Origin: Corythucha ciliata
Lineage: Eukaryota > Arthropoda > Insecta > Hemiptera > Tingidae
Reading direction: 5' to 3'
DNA: 64,000 nucleotides
Assembly (NCBI GenBank): GCA_038030265.1
Contig: CM075942.1
Span: 51,116,751 to 51,180,750 of the forward strand
A program made the position numbers and the translations under genes. This document shows, piece by piece, positions 1 to 11,785 of the stretch (its first letter is position 1; each line of letters starts with the position of its first letter). The notes under the pieces are model-generated. The model worked only from the letters and a program-made list of their open reading frames with translations, was not told where the DNA came from and did no database searches.

Positions 1-117
1 ATTTCATTGCTGCCACAAAATCAAGTTGAAAATATCGTTTGGTTTAGGCTGGCAACCAAAAACATGACAACGGAAGTTTTGAAACAATATTATAAGATCA
101 CAAGAACCCCTTCACAA

Positions 118-222
118 GCTCTGTGCTATGCGTCTGTGTGGAGTCTATGCAAACTATCAAATTGCTCCATTTTTCGAGGGAATACATTTTTTTGGTTGCA
201 TAGACTCCATAGAACGCACACA
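118..222. repeat. Short imperfect hairpin (MITE-like)
   Basis: The arms around 127-150 and 199-222 are reverse complements (GGAGTCTATGCAA against TTGCATAGACTCC). A related sequence with the same GGAGTC and ACTCCAC halves is at about 24955-25075 and again at 26845-26965. Confidence -1.
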
Positions 223-325
223 TGTTTTCGAAGCAAGTGGACGGATTTAAAAACAAAAAACGGGCGAGTGCCATGCTCAATTTGCCAGACTATAGAATTT
301 TTGCTTTCATTAGAGACCTGTTCAC

Positions 326-3300
326 CATCCACGTCACGTTTGGTTTTGGGTCTCCATCGACTCTACAAGTGAACACGGCAGATCCACCAAAATTAACTTC
401 GACGTCGTGCGGTCCTTCCACAATTCGTGGTTCGTCTGAAGAAAAAATAGTTTATAATGACTGTAAATACAAGCAAAAAAATAGTTAATAATGTAAAAGC
501 CAATAACTGCAAGAAAAATCAGAGGTGTCCATGTCAAAAATGGATTTTCCTTGCATGTCCAACGGATACTGGCACGTTGCCGCTACTTGAGCATGTTGCA
601 TGTCTTCAGACATGAATTTTTTAAACCATATCAAGTTACAGTCGCATACTAAAGCGTTCCCATCAAGGCGTCTATAAAATAAAAAATTGGAGTTCCCATT
701 GAAGTAGAACTTGAAGAAAAAAGAGAAGAACTAAATAAAAAAAGAGAACATTACAGCCTTTGAAGTGATCTTAAAGTGGCGAATGTCCCACTATAAATTC
801 GCTGAATTTTGTTTTCATGAAGAAATCTTTAAAAAAAAACACACACACACACAAACAACTTAATATTGAGATATATTCAACTAACTCATTTCTTTTACAA
901 ATTAATAATTTGCTCACAATCTCTGTAAATTCCCAAGCTTGTCAAAAGTATGAGGCCGGATATTGTCGAGCTTGTTATGATGCAGGTACAGCTGCTCAAG
1001 TTTGGGCATTCCTTCGAGAGCGTTTTCCTCGATCTGTCTGATTTTGTTTTTGTACAAATACCTATAAAATGATTAACGGGGCGATTTGAGGAATAGAATT
1101 AAACAGGAAATGAGGGAAACGAGAAGAAAAAGCTTGAGCACTCACAGTTGTCGAAGTTCGGACAGTCCAGCGAACGTTCCATCTTTGAGAACAGTAATTT
1201 GATTGTCATTAAGCAACCTGAAACGATGCGGAAGTCACGCTTATCAAGAGTATCGTTATAGCAGATAGGTCCGGAGATCAGAACACGCAAGCAACGGACA
1301 GCACCAAAATGCATTATAATGTATAGACACTGACGGAATTAATTATTCTATTACCAAGAGACTTTATCGATAAACCGAAAACAGAATTGATTTTTTGTCC
1401 AGGCAAAGTGGCAATTCTTTCTCAGAATTTGTACCGGAATGATCCAGACTCCGTTAAGTCCACAAAAATGACCCCTAATGGTCGAATATAACGCTCATTT
1501 AGCGCAGGGATTAGGTTGATAAACAAAAAATATGGACTTCTGCAGCCTCCTAGACAAAATACTGGAAACTTTGTTATTCAAAAATCTGGCTGTATACAAA
1601 AAAAATCCAACATATTCGTAATAATTAAATAAAAAATGTTCCGACAGCAGACTGTCGGGAAAAGTGCATTTTATTCATGCGACAATCGAGTTCATAAGTT
1701 AGAACGATATCAATCAATTATGAATGACATTTAGCCCGTGGTATAGAAAGTCAAAATCCCCCGAGATTACTCGAGTCAATTTTGGGGGCAATTGCAGCAA
1801 CAACCGTGCGGTAGCGAATTTTCAACTAATCCAAATCCCTCTTTCACACCCTTCCCTTGGACAAATTCACCTGGATCACGAACTCGTCAGAAATATCCAC
1901 GCTATTGCTTTTTAGACCAAATTTGGTTGCCCTAAGTCAAAAATTGCGACCGTGATCGTGCAACAAGCGAGGGGCCATATATGTATATACTATAAATTAT
2001 ATATACATATATGTATATCAAATCGAACTGACCTCGAATTCGTGTCCTAGGGGTTCTGAAACGTGAAAAAAAGTATCACTACCCATATGTGCGACCATCA
2101 GGGCGAGACCAATAGTGCATTTTTTGAATGAAATGCACTAAAAGACCAGAAAATAATTCTGTTGGCTCATGTTACTAACTAGCTCTAAAATAGAAAATTT
2201 GTCTTCAAAAACTGGTCATTATCCACGAAACTGCATGCTGAGTTTATCCCTGGGTACTTTATCCCACCCCCTCCCTCTGTTTCTCATCCATGTATCCGAT
2301 TTTATACGGCTAAATATTGACTTATTGTTAGCCGGTTAACACGGATACACGGATGAAGTACTGGGAGGGAGTGGGATAAAGTACCACTCCCCCACTTAGG
2401 GACTTATATTTATATATTCGTCACTCAAGCTGAGTATTTGCTTAAGCGGCTTCAAACCGATCGTTCAGTCGTTCTTATTAGTGAGTCACAATACGGGCCT
2501 TAAACGCTTACAATAATTAGACAATCCTATTATGCATTCTAGTTAGCGATGCACAAGAATGAGATGTGATTTGAGTGGTCTCGGTCCAACTATCGAATTG
2601 AGAAAAGCAGCTCGTTGGTGGCTAAAATTGAGAAGAAGTGCTAATTCGCTGCTAAAAATATTAAAAAATCGCTAAATCACGCGGATAAAATTGAGTAAAA
2701 CGGCTAATTCGCGGATAAAATACTGTTCTGTCGCCGAAGCTGATCCCCAGTTTCAGTAGGTTATTAGACGGTTAAAATTAAGAAGACAAACTAATGTGCT
2801 GGTCTTGGGGCAATTAAGGCGGCGGAAAAAGTACTAAATTATGTATAGCTAAAAGTAAGAATAATACCTTCCTAGAGCTGCGCTAGTTGGCGGTTGAAAT
2901 TGATAAAATTCTGAAATTGAGTTGAGAAACTCCCCCAAAGGGGAAAACTGGAGGGAGCCGCCCTCGACTCAAATTTTCTTAAATTGTTCAAATAATAATT
3001 AGGGGTCTCGTCTAGGTCTCGGCACGATACCGAAAATCTAGAGGTATCGGTCCTGGACAAACCTTCCAGGCTAGGAGGGATTTCACACGTGATTCCTCGA
3101 CCCATCGCCTGTACTTTTCCTCATATAGTATGGTCGTATTTCATACGCGAATCTCACTGTTTCTTTTCAGTCTTCAGGAAATTATACTGATGCGTTAGAT
3201 CTTTCTTTTTCAACTTTTACCAGAAATAAATTTAAAACACCTTTTAACTTGGAAACTGATGTTTTTTCGTCGCCTTACGCAAGAACGCAGAAACTATACA

Positions 3301-4550
3301 ACGCACCTGTAGAATTTCCTGCAGATTAAAATGATACTGAAATCCTGGAGTAGGAAATACGACGAGAATTGAAGCGCAAAAGTGTTGGCCGAGGGGTGAC
3401 TGAAGGTGGGTAGAGGAATCACATGTACCCCCCACCCCCCCACACATACACGGGGTTGTTACAACAAGGGTCTTGAGTTGCCCTTTGTTCCTGGACCTTT
3501 CGATGCGTTGTGTTGGTTTATAGTAAGTTCCACAGCCTTTATTTCTTCGGTTCTTTTTTTATTTCTCTCCCTTTTTTCCTCATTTCCTGTCAACACGTTC
3601 ACCCCTTAAAGACGTGACTAAACAATTTTCCTACAGCTCAGAAATAATCAGAAAGTGAAGTCATGCGAAGAAGTAAAATAGCCCCTCGGTCTAGGGCAAG
3701 TGCCGCCCACGCCAATCTCTAGACGAGCCTTTTTAAAAACTAACTACTAAAATAGAACTATCGATTAACTTTTTCTAGCTAATGAACACTCGTAAAACTA
3801 TAACTTCTAGGAAAATAAGGAAGTGTAAATATTATAGAAGGGACTGAGCTTTCCCCTGCCCAAGTGACTCATTCTTTCCATGCGCGAGTATCACGTTGCA
3901 CAATGACATTCGTTTAATTATTTTATTTTCCTCCTTAATAATTTTCATCTTTCGCCCAATGAAGAACAGGAAATGGTAATTAGAACTAAAACAGCAATGA
4001 AATGATGGAATAAAATCAATTGCATGAAAGTTTTTGGCCCTTCTCTTCAGTCCGAACAGACGGTGTACTGTATAAATACGTCCTATACTTGAACGTTGTT
4101 GTTGAAAACGCTATACCAGGGGAAAGTCAAGAAACTGTTTGCACCGGCAAAAAGAGCGACATGTGAAAGCACGAGATTTTTTCTCATGAGATAGTAAAAC
4201 AAACCAACTTAGCACGACAGTACATAATTCTAAAAATAAGCAAAACAAATTTTCTCACAAAGAAGAACTGCACTAAATCAGGGATGACTCATTGAAGAGT
4301 ATAAAAAAGTATAAGAAGAAGCACTATAAAAAGTAATAAACCAAAGTTTTTATGTCTTCCAAGAGTTCAAGAGTTGAGAAAAGGTGCATGTATATGTGTG
4401 GGAGAAACACGAAATAAATGCAGACAAAGTCAAAGTCGGACATAGGTAAAATCAAATAATTGTTCATGGTATACTTACAGGGTTTTTAATTCCTTTAAAT
4501 GGCTAAAATGTCCAGGGTGCAGTGCTCGAATTTTATTGAACCGCAAATCT
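326..4550 (-). CDS. PXDN: Peroxidasin-like protein, LRR and first Ig exons (partial)
   Basis: Six minus-strand exons splice in frame: 4479-4550, 1146-1217, 918-1061, 755-826, 508-671 and about 326-435 (the last donor could also be at 318). They encode consecutive leucine-rich repeats (DLRFNKIRALHPGHF, LLNDNQITVLKDGTF, YLYKNKIRQIEENAL, FLHENKIQRIYSGTF), then an LRR C-terminal cap (LDGNALVCDCNLIWF) and the start of an Ig domain (GSAVFTCRVDGDPKP). This order and wording match the N-terminal half of peroxidasin, a secreted haem peroxidase that cross-links collagen IV. The LRR exons are 72 nt or a multiple of it, with one constant phase. The signal peptide and LRR N-cap exon were not found to the right. 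Later Ig, peroxidase and VWC parts would lie left of the window. Another LRR-Ig protein is possible but less likely. Confidence -1.
1976..2019. repeat. AT-rich palindromic simple repeat
   Basis: A run of TATA/CATATATG units lies in the long peroxidasin intron. It is a near-perfect palindrome with no coding potential. Confidence -1.
2248..2401. repeat. Inverted-repeat MITE in peroxidasin intron
   Basis: The left arm (GGGTACTTTATCCCACCCCC, then CATCCATGTATCCG) is matched in reverse complement by the right arm (CGGATACACGGATG, then GGGATAAAGTACC). It has an AT-rich centre and no ORF. Confidence -1.
2590..2840 (-). repeat. Degenerate GCGAATTAGC-type tandem array (minus orientation)
   Basis: Repeated fragments such as CTAATTCGCGGATAAAAT recur about every 30-45 bp. 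They are the reverse complement of the array units at 37990-39480 and 56690-57200. Confidence -1.
3085..3428. repeat. Inverted-repeat element with GATTCCTCGACCC ends
   Basis: The ends ACGTGATTCCTCGACCCA and TAGAGGAATCACATGT are near reverse complements. Inside is a TTTCCTGCAGATTAAAATGA motif. The same two motifs recur near 6360-6390, 9705-9850, 9960-10085 and 34770-34880, so this is a dispersed family. No ORF of note. Confidence -1.
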
Positions 4551-5604
4551 CTGAAAAAAAAAACAACAAACGAATGTTAATGCAACAATCAATGCAATTT
4601 TCGAAATTATAAAATAAAGTACATGAGAACCCGTGGTAAATTCCTTACAGATTGCTGCATACACGGCGTCAATAAGGTAGGCGACTTACGAAGGTTGAGC
4701 AAGTCAAACACAAATATATTAGCGGCGGCGAGTACCTATACTATAATGGCTGATGACGAACGTGGCAATAATTATGTTGCGGTGCTTCTGCCTACACATG
4801 ATTTTCATATTGTCGTTAAGTCAGTCACTTTCAGTCAGATAAGGCTAATTTTGTTCAAACTAATCAAAGACGCTCCACTTGTCTATTTTGTAACTTTTTT
4901 TTAAACGTTACAAGGCCAAGATGTAACTTTTACATCTCCCTCCTCCTAGAATCCTACTCTGGGATTTTGGGACATAATCAATATTTTTGGTCGTCCAGGG
5001 ATTTCCAAGTGGAAAAGATTTTGGAAGGACTATAATATAAAGCCCGCACCACTTCTCCTGAATACGCGCCAACATGTCCCCCCCCCCCCAGGACTTGTAA
5101 TAACCAAAATGTAGTAACAGCATTCTTCACATCTTTATGAAATTATTTACGGTCAATCCGAACGAGTAGTTTGCGTTTACACGGTGAAGGGCCCATCAAC
5201 GGGTAACAAAACGATGCTTTTCAAAGAGATGACTCATTCAGAGGAGGTTTTTTTTGTATACGCATTATTGTCGCACCCAAAAGAAACGAAAATTTATTTC
5301 TTCTTACACGCATTTTAAAAGAGTGACGTACCATTTGAAAGAACGCATAAGAATTGAAGGCGAGAATTCAGAACAGAAACTCCCCGGCGTATTTATTTGC
5401 TTTAGCGGCTCGGCTATTTCCCTGATGGCTTCTCTTTAAGCTCTGATGTTGGGCGGGGAGGGGGCAGAGTACGAGCGAGTGTTATAAATTTAACACTGGC
5501 GTAATCCTATCAGAAATAAAATTCTTCTGGATACTGCCAGTGTTATTTTTCTAAACGTCCCCTCGTATACTTGAACCACTACCGGGACTCTTATTTTAAT
5601 AATA
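4551..5604. other. Stretch without a recognisable gene
   Basis: I see no convincing exon on either strand. The missing first exons of the peroxidasin-like gene could be here but I could not find an LRR N-cap cysteine pattern. It contains a C-rich run near 5080-5090. Confidence -1.
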
Positions 5605-7602
5605 CAGGGTGATTCAGGAGGAAATGCATATACTAAATATGTTGTAGAACCTACTAAGTATTTGCGACCAAAGACACGCAATGAGCATAGGGTCGCAAAT
5701 GCTTTCCTTCTGAGTAAACGCCTACAATTGTGTTTTTTCAACCACTGCCCCTTTTTTCTCCACAAACTCAATTTCACGGCCCAACCGCTGGGCTTAGAAG
5801 AAAACTGTTGACGTTTTTGATAAGAGCACAAAATTTTACTTCAGAAAACAGTGATCTGCATCGCTGTAAATGTAGCACAGTATTTTTTATGATTTTCCAC
5901 AAATGACGAAAGTTATTTTTCAGAAATTTCTCCTATAATTCAGCAACGATTTCCGCCAAAACATGTCCGTTTTGTGAGCTTTCCAAAAACCTCCCCAAAA
6001 TTGAATTTGGTCCAATTTTGAGAGAGATATCACACGTAAAATCAGAAAAAACAAGATGTAAACTAGCAAAATCAGCAAGTTTGTCCAAGTAAAAAAAAGG
6101 TGTCAATGCGTGCCTTAAACCGTAAACGTACTAGGTATTGTGCCTTATGAAAGGCAATTATTGCTTGGGATTCAATCCAATATCACTTTATAGCGCAAAA
6201 AATTAAAAACCAGCCCCCCCACCTTCTTTTTCGGAACCTAAAATAGGGAGTGGGGTGATTCGTCGTTTTTTTGCGTTAAAGTGACATTTTCGGACTGAAT
6301 TCCAAGCAATACCTTAAAACACATTTGAAAGTGTTTTGGGGTTATTTTTGGGGAAACTGTTCTACGTAACTGTAGAACTTCCTGAAGATTAAAATAAGAC
6401 TTTGAAATCGAATATTGGTGCAGAAATGGAGCCAAAATTTATGTGCGAATTGTTTTTTTTCTTTTTTTTTCTCCCTGGACCTCCGTCCCCAGGACTACCC
6501 ACTAAAACCCTAACCTGTTCGGCTTCAACTGCTTTGGTCATTAGCCTTTACTCTTTCTGGTTTCTTCTTCTGTGCGGCTGTCAGATAAGTTTCTCTTTAT
6601 TTTCTTTGCTATCTAGGATTTCTCTTTGTCTTCTTTTGTTTCAGGTAATCGGGATTCAGTATCGATTTAACAGCCATGGTATTACATTGGTACCCATCCC
6701 AATAGTTTTGTCAGATCTCATGATATATTCCTACCTCTTTCAAAAACCCGATGACTCGGTTCAAACTCAAACTATTTTTCCCTAGCATCTCAGCGAGGCT
6801 AATCTGTTTATTTAATCTGTTCTGTAATTGAATTTATTGTTGAATCATTTCTGATTGTTGAATTTATGTTAGGGGGCGACGGGTGGCTGATGGGAAGGGG
6901 TCGAGGAAACCCGCCTGAAACCCCCCCCCACCCTTAAGGCACATAAAGATAATTTTTTATCGGGACAAACATACTGATTTTCCACGTTTACACCTTGTTT
7001 TCTTCGGATTTTATGTGTGATATCTCTCTCAAAATTGGACCAAATTCAATTTTGAGGAGGTTATTGGAAAGCTCAAAAAACGGGCATGTTTTTCTGATAT
7101 TATGGGACCATATTGGAAGCATTGTAACTTTGGCAGAAATCGTCGCTGAATTATAGAAGAAATACAATTTTAATTATTTCATGAATGTTGAATAACTTTA
7201 GGCAAGTAGGTAATTAATTTTCTGAGTAACACATTTTTTATTCTTTATTTATTCGCCGAATATTTTCGGGGTAATGCACCCCATTATCAAGGCATCCGTA
7301 GGCTGAAACAAGTCTATTTGTCACATGTCAAATCATACATAAATTCCACTACAATCCCACTGACATTAGGGTACTGGCATCAAGGAAACTTGTTTCGCTG
7401 GGTATTGATTTTCGGACCATGGTTTTTGGGGTGTTTTCGATCGCAAGTGAGGTCTAATTTTACCAAATTTTTTTCTTTACACTTATACGCATCCTCACGA
7501 ATGAGCACGCATATAAGAATGAGTTTTCCAGACGAAAATCTAGTGATCATGTTCAATTCAACACCACAGTCAAATTCCGACAGTTAACAGGCCAGTCACC
7601 CT
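5605..7602. mobile_element. Non-autonomous transposon with long inverted arms
   Basis: The left end ACAGGGTGATTCAGG is mirrored by CCAGTCACCCTAT at the right. Internal arms at about 5890-6090 and 6960-7150 are reverse complements (both hold a GGTCCAATTTTGAGAGAG motif or its complement). The ACAGGGTG terminus resembles that of the element at 26966-28676. No intact transposase is present, and fragments of the 3085-3428 family lie in the centre. The right boundary is approximate. Confidence -1.
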
Positions 7603-7765
7603 ATACAAAAAAGTCGAACATTGCAAAAAATCCGGTAAATCTGAATTTTACAACGTCGACAACCGGAAAAGTCTCCTCAAACCCGGTGTTGAACGAAGGT
7701 ACAAAACACGTTTTTTTGACGATTTTACACTCGTTTTAAATCGTAATTTTTCATTAAATTGTCAG

Positions 7766-8564
7766 ATCTGAGTTGTTTTGCCGAGTCAAGTACTGTAACA
7801 CTTTACCAGACATACCGTTCGACCCCAAGTTTATCACTTACCCTTTCGTCTCAACAAGGTAAACATTGGTGTGGGGGGAGGGGGGGATGCTTTCTAAATA
7901 ACGTTCTGGTGTGTAAATCGTGGTTATTTAAAAGGTTCATCCAGTACAATCCAACGTCTCTCGAACGAAACTACAAATATGAAGTCCTCACGGAGCATGA
8001 TTTGGGCGTTACGATTGATCTCATCAACAAGGATTTGTACACGCCAGATTTTAACGCTCAACTGGACCCAGCCGATGAGAAACTTCTCGAAGAAGACATT
8101 CTCGCTCCTCACGACTCGAAAAGGTTCTCCTCGTGGTACACAATCTTTGAAATTATTCATTTTTTAAATTTTGTTTTCTCTCAGGTCTCGACACCACTCG
8201 CGAAGTGTCTCCTGGCTGAGACGTACTGAGTATATCTCGACGGAGCAGACCCGATTTCAGCCTCAGTCCATGGATAAAGTCGAGGCTAAAGTTGGTTACA
8301 GTATCAAAAAAAGTCTCAAAGAAGAAACGCTGTACATGGACCGTGACAGTCAGATTGAAGCCATCGAGAAGACCTTTAAAGACAACAAAACTCCAATCGA
8401 AAAACATTACAGTAAACCCGGAGTTGTTCCTGTTGAAGTTTTGCCCATATTTCCAGATTTTAAGGTTGTTTTTCAATTATTCGCCGGAGCTTTGCTTTTA
8501 TAATCATAACGCGTCAATTTCAGCTCTGGAAATATCCTTGCGCCCAAGTCATTTTTGACTCTGA
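7766..8564 (+). CDS. PAF1: RNA polymerase II-associated factor 1 (PAF1), 5' part, cut by gap
   Basis: Exons 7766-7858, 7935-8123, 8185-8464 and 8524-8564 join in frame with GT/AG ends. They read [86 protein letters not shown] and [10 protein letters not shown]. These follow the order of metazoan PAF1, the scaffold subunit of the nuclear PAF1 complex that couples Pol II elongation to histone modification. An upstream exon ending at 7698 would fit the phase, but no start codon could be fixed and an element ends at about 7602. The coding sequence runs into the N gap. The remaining half of the protein, including its acidic tail, is not visible after 9064. Confidence -1.
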
Positions 8565-9064
8565 NNNNNNNNNNNNNNNNNNNNNNNNNNNNNNNNNNNN
8601 NNNNNNNNNNNNNNNNNNNNNNNNNNNNNNNNNNNNNNNNNNNNNNNNNNNNNNNNNNNNNNNNNNNNNNNNNNNNNNNNNNNNNNNNNNNNNNNNNNNN
8701 NNNNNNNNNNNNNNNNNNNNNNNNNNNNNNNNNNNNNNNNNNNNNNNNNNNNNNNNNNNNNNNNNNNNNNNNNNNNNNNNNNNNNNNNNNNNNNNNNNNN
8801 NNNNNNNNNNNNNNNNNNNNNNNNNNNNNNNNNNNNNNNNNNNNNNNNNNNNNNNNNNNNNNNNNNNNNNNNNNNNNNNNNNNNNNNNNNNNNNNNNNNN
8901 NNNNNNNNNNNNNNNNNNNNNNNNNNNNNNNNNNNNNNNNNNNNNNNNNNNNNNNNNNNNNNNNNNNNNNNNNNNNNNNNNNNNNNNNNNNNNNNNNNNN
9001 NNNNNNNNNNNNNNNNNNNNNNNNNNNNNNNNNNNNNNNNNNNNNNNNNNNNNNNNNNNNNNNN
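8565..9064. other. Assembly gap (500 N)
   Basis: Exactly 500 undetermined bases, so the size is probably nominal. The gap interrupts PAF1. Confidence -1.
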
Positions 9065-9100
9065 ATACACGATCAACCTGGGTTGTCAACATTGTTTACA

Positions 9101-9205
9101 ACACTACGCGTTAACAACCAAGTTGACTGTCCGTGGGGAAGTTGTTTCAAAATGTCAACCACCAACTTCGCCACAGACAGTCAACTTTGTTGTCAACACG
9201 CAATG
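9101..9205. repeat. Imperfect hairpin next to the gap
   Basis: The left arm AAGTTGACTGTCCGTGG pairs with CCACAGACAGTCAACTT. The stem extends outward through ACGCGTTAACAAC and GTTGTCAACACGC. Confidence -1.
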
Positions 9206-9215
9206 TTTTAAACTA

Positions 9216-9360
9216 ATAGCGTTTCCCATTTGCACAAAATTCTGCAACGCGGCAATTCATTTCCACCCGTCTTCTCCAAGAACATATGATTTAATTAAGA
9301 GTGGACGGGTGGAAATGAACTGCCCAAATGCAGAATTTTGTGCAAATGGGAAACACTATA
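9216..9360. repeat. Long hairpin with CCACCCGTCTTCTCC core (copy 1)
   Basis: Outer arms CCCATTTGCACAAAATTC and GAATTTTGTGCAAATGGG flank inner arms ATTTCCACCCGTC and GACGGGTGGAAAT. The loop contains ACATATGATT. Nearly the same element is at 32288-32437. The inner core alone recurs with other arms at 16991-17084 and 17389-17503. Confidence -1.
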
Positions 9361-9832
9361 AGTTGACAGCCAGGATGATCGTGTACGGACCCCTTTACAC
9401 GAGTAAGTTTTTTGTTCAAAAAATATGTTCAATCTGCCTGCAAACAGACAATTTCGGGCTTGGAACATTTGATAATTTTTTAAAAAATTGCTACTAAAAA
9501 AAAAAAAAAAAAATAAAAAAAAAACTTAGGTCCGTATTTATGAACGTTCTTTGAGTCAAGGAACCGTTGAGACCATTTGAACCGTTTTTCAAATTTCATC
9601 CCAGAAGTTACTTTAAATTTGCCTTGAACTTTTACCTTGTAATTTCACGCTCATATTCCTTCGACTTATTTCAAAAAAGGAAAACTACTGCATATGCGGA
9701 ATTTCCTGAAGATTAAAACGAGTCATTAAAAGCCAGGATTGGTGCAGAAATAAGGTGAGGAAGTGTATGCCGAGTAGTTGACGAGGGGCGATGGGAGAGG
9801 GTCGAGGAATCATCACTGCAGTTCCCCCTTAA

Positions 9833-10085
9833 GGGGGGGAGTTGTACATGTGTTTCCTCGACCCCCCTCCAATCAACCCTCGCCTACTCGGCGTTACGTA
9901 AATATAGTTGTTTCTAGGGTGAAATATGAAAAATGATGATTTATCGGGCGTGCGGAATTATCTGGAGATAAAAATGAGACCTTAAAATCCAGGATTGGTG
10001 CAGAACTACGGTGACAATTTACGTAACGCCGAGTAGGCGAGGTATGATTGGAGAGGGGTCGAGGAAACACATGTACAACTCCCCC
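9833..10085. mobile_element. piggyBac-like MITE in a TTAA site
   Basis: It is flanked by TTAA at 9829-9832 and 10086-10089. The ends GGGGAGTTGTACATGTG and CACATGTACAACTCCCC are inverted and the arms continue through GCCTACTCGGCGTTACG. The matching copy at 33480-35170 has a single TTAA (34746-34749) and no insert, which gives a filled and an empty site. The length (253 bp) and TTAA target fit piggyBac-type MITEs. Confidence -1.
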
Positions 10086-10739
10086 TTAAGCGCATTTTTT
10101 CGGAGTAACAATACAATCGCAAAACGAACAAATTACCAGACCATTAATGAGTAGGGAATGCTATAGAACAGAAATGTGACCAAGCCAAGCTTCCCTGAGG
10201 TTCATTATTTACACCCCTTTTATCAGAATAAAGGAGACTTTCTATTCCAACAGTGGCTATCGAAACCGCCTTTGAAGTCCACTGGGTAAGGAAGTTAAAC
10301 ACATTTGAGTAAAAAACAGATGTACCTACTGTTTTGTGGGTGTTGCTGGCGTTTTTCAGGAGAGGGAATTCCCACCGAGGCATTTCTTTTTGGAAGCTTG
10401 GATTTTTTCCATCATGGCCACTCGCAAAATTGACTTGTGTTGACTCGCAATACAGTATTCCAACCAGAGAACATAAATTTATTCATTTCGAGCTCTCAAT
10501 CAACATTTAAAACCACGAATTTAATTAAAACACCCGGCACTGTCATTGAAATCAGTAGGAATTCTACGAAGGAGTACCCTTTTCATTATCAGACGGCAGT
10601 GCTCCAAGTGATAGCTTGAATTCCCATTTGCCGCTGGGACAAGTATTTCCCCCACTTTTACCAACAGGGCAAATTAATGCTGACTACCCTGATCATTCTT
10701 AACCCTAGAACACTAATGGTGGATTTCACCGGAAAGTTC

Positions 10740-10955
10740 TAAAATGTTGACCCAGACCATTCAAACCGAAAACCATGTTGACCGGGGTCCGACCGAGCCC
10801 AAAATTGGTACGCCTACTCGAGGCATTCCGGTTTGTACTTGGTATACTAATGTGAGGAGTGCGCGTTCCAATTTTGGGCACGGTTGGACCCCGGTCAGCA
10901 TATTTTTCGGTTTGAATAGTCTGAGTCAACATTTTAGGGGGACCCTAATGGTGTT
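10740..10955. repeat. Inverted repeat inside dispersed repeat
   Basis: AAAATGTTGACCCAGACC at the left pairs with GTCTGAGTCAACATTTT at the right. The stem continues through the CCGAAAA and GGGTCCGACC blocks. The counterpart at 33693-34100 has a longer middle. Confidence -1.
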
Positions 10956-11436
10956 TACATAAAATGCAATGCATTTTTTCCCTCAAGTCCGACTTAATTT
11001 TAAGCCGAGCCGAGGTGGTGAAACCATAGAGATGATATAACTAGAGCTTGAATTGTCTATTGCGCAGCGGTCCATGATTGACGTCACCAAGAGCTTGAGT
11101 TAGCTCCGAAAATCCCTTGCTATTGGTTGAAGAAGTACCTGAGGGGATGTGGATGGTGTGAAGGGGGACTTTTTGAAACCCCACCTTTTGAAACAGCCAA
11201 TTGGAAGAGACCTTCGGAGCCGCAACGATATCCGGATGACGTTAATCCTCGCCCCAGTTTATACTTGTTTGCGCATTCAATGCCCCCTCTAGTAGTTATA
11301 TTATCTCTATGGGTGAAACCCACCATAACCCTCTTTCACCTCCGCCTGTTACTAACCGAAGTCTGTCTAATACGCAGTTCTGCAAGATTAACACCCCAAA
11401 TCTACAGATAAACACCCAAAATTCCGTAATTCAACT

Positions 11437-11785
11437 CCTCTGGTTAAGGAAGTTCAACACATTTGAATAAAAAACAGATGTACCTACTGTTTTGTTGGTT
11501 TTGCCGGTGTTTTTCAGGAGAGGGAATTCCCACCGAGGCATTTCTTTTTTGAAGCTAGATTTTTTTCATCATACGGCCACTCGTAAAATTGACTTGTGTA
11601 GACTCGCAATACAGTATTCCACCCAGAGAACATAAATTCATTCATTTCGAGCTCTCGATCAACATTTAAAACCACGAATTTAATTAAAACACCCGGCACT
11701 GTCATTGAAATCAGTAGGAATTCTACCAAGGAGTACTCTTTTCATTATCAGACGGCAGCGCTCCAAGTGATAGCTTGAATTCCCA
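11437..11785 (+). repeat. Second partial copy of part of the dispersed repeat
   Basis: This is a diverged direct repeat of about 10283-10625, sharing AAAAAACAGATGTACCTACT and GAGGGAATTCCCACCGAGG. It lies directly downstream of copy A. Confidence -1.

Larger units (their letters stand above)
9386..11430 (+). repeat. Dispersed ~1.6-2.0-kb repeat, copy A
   Basis: This stretch is the reverse complement of 33480-35170 over most of its length, as shown by identical translated shadows at 10144-10383 and 34452-34691, and at 10437-10619 and 34216-34398. Copy A has two extra blocks: the TTAA element at 9833-10085 and about 270 bp at 11030-11300. It contains an inverted repeat at 10740-10955. I recognise no transposase, and its ORFs have no family resemblance I know. 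Confidence -1.

Noticed and set aside
10144..10383. A 79-codon frame repeated at 34452-34691 as a possible conserved small gene
   Set aside because: Both are parts of the same dispersed repeat, so the similarity is DNA-level duplication. No known motif.
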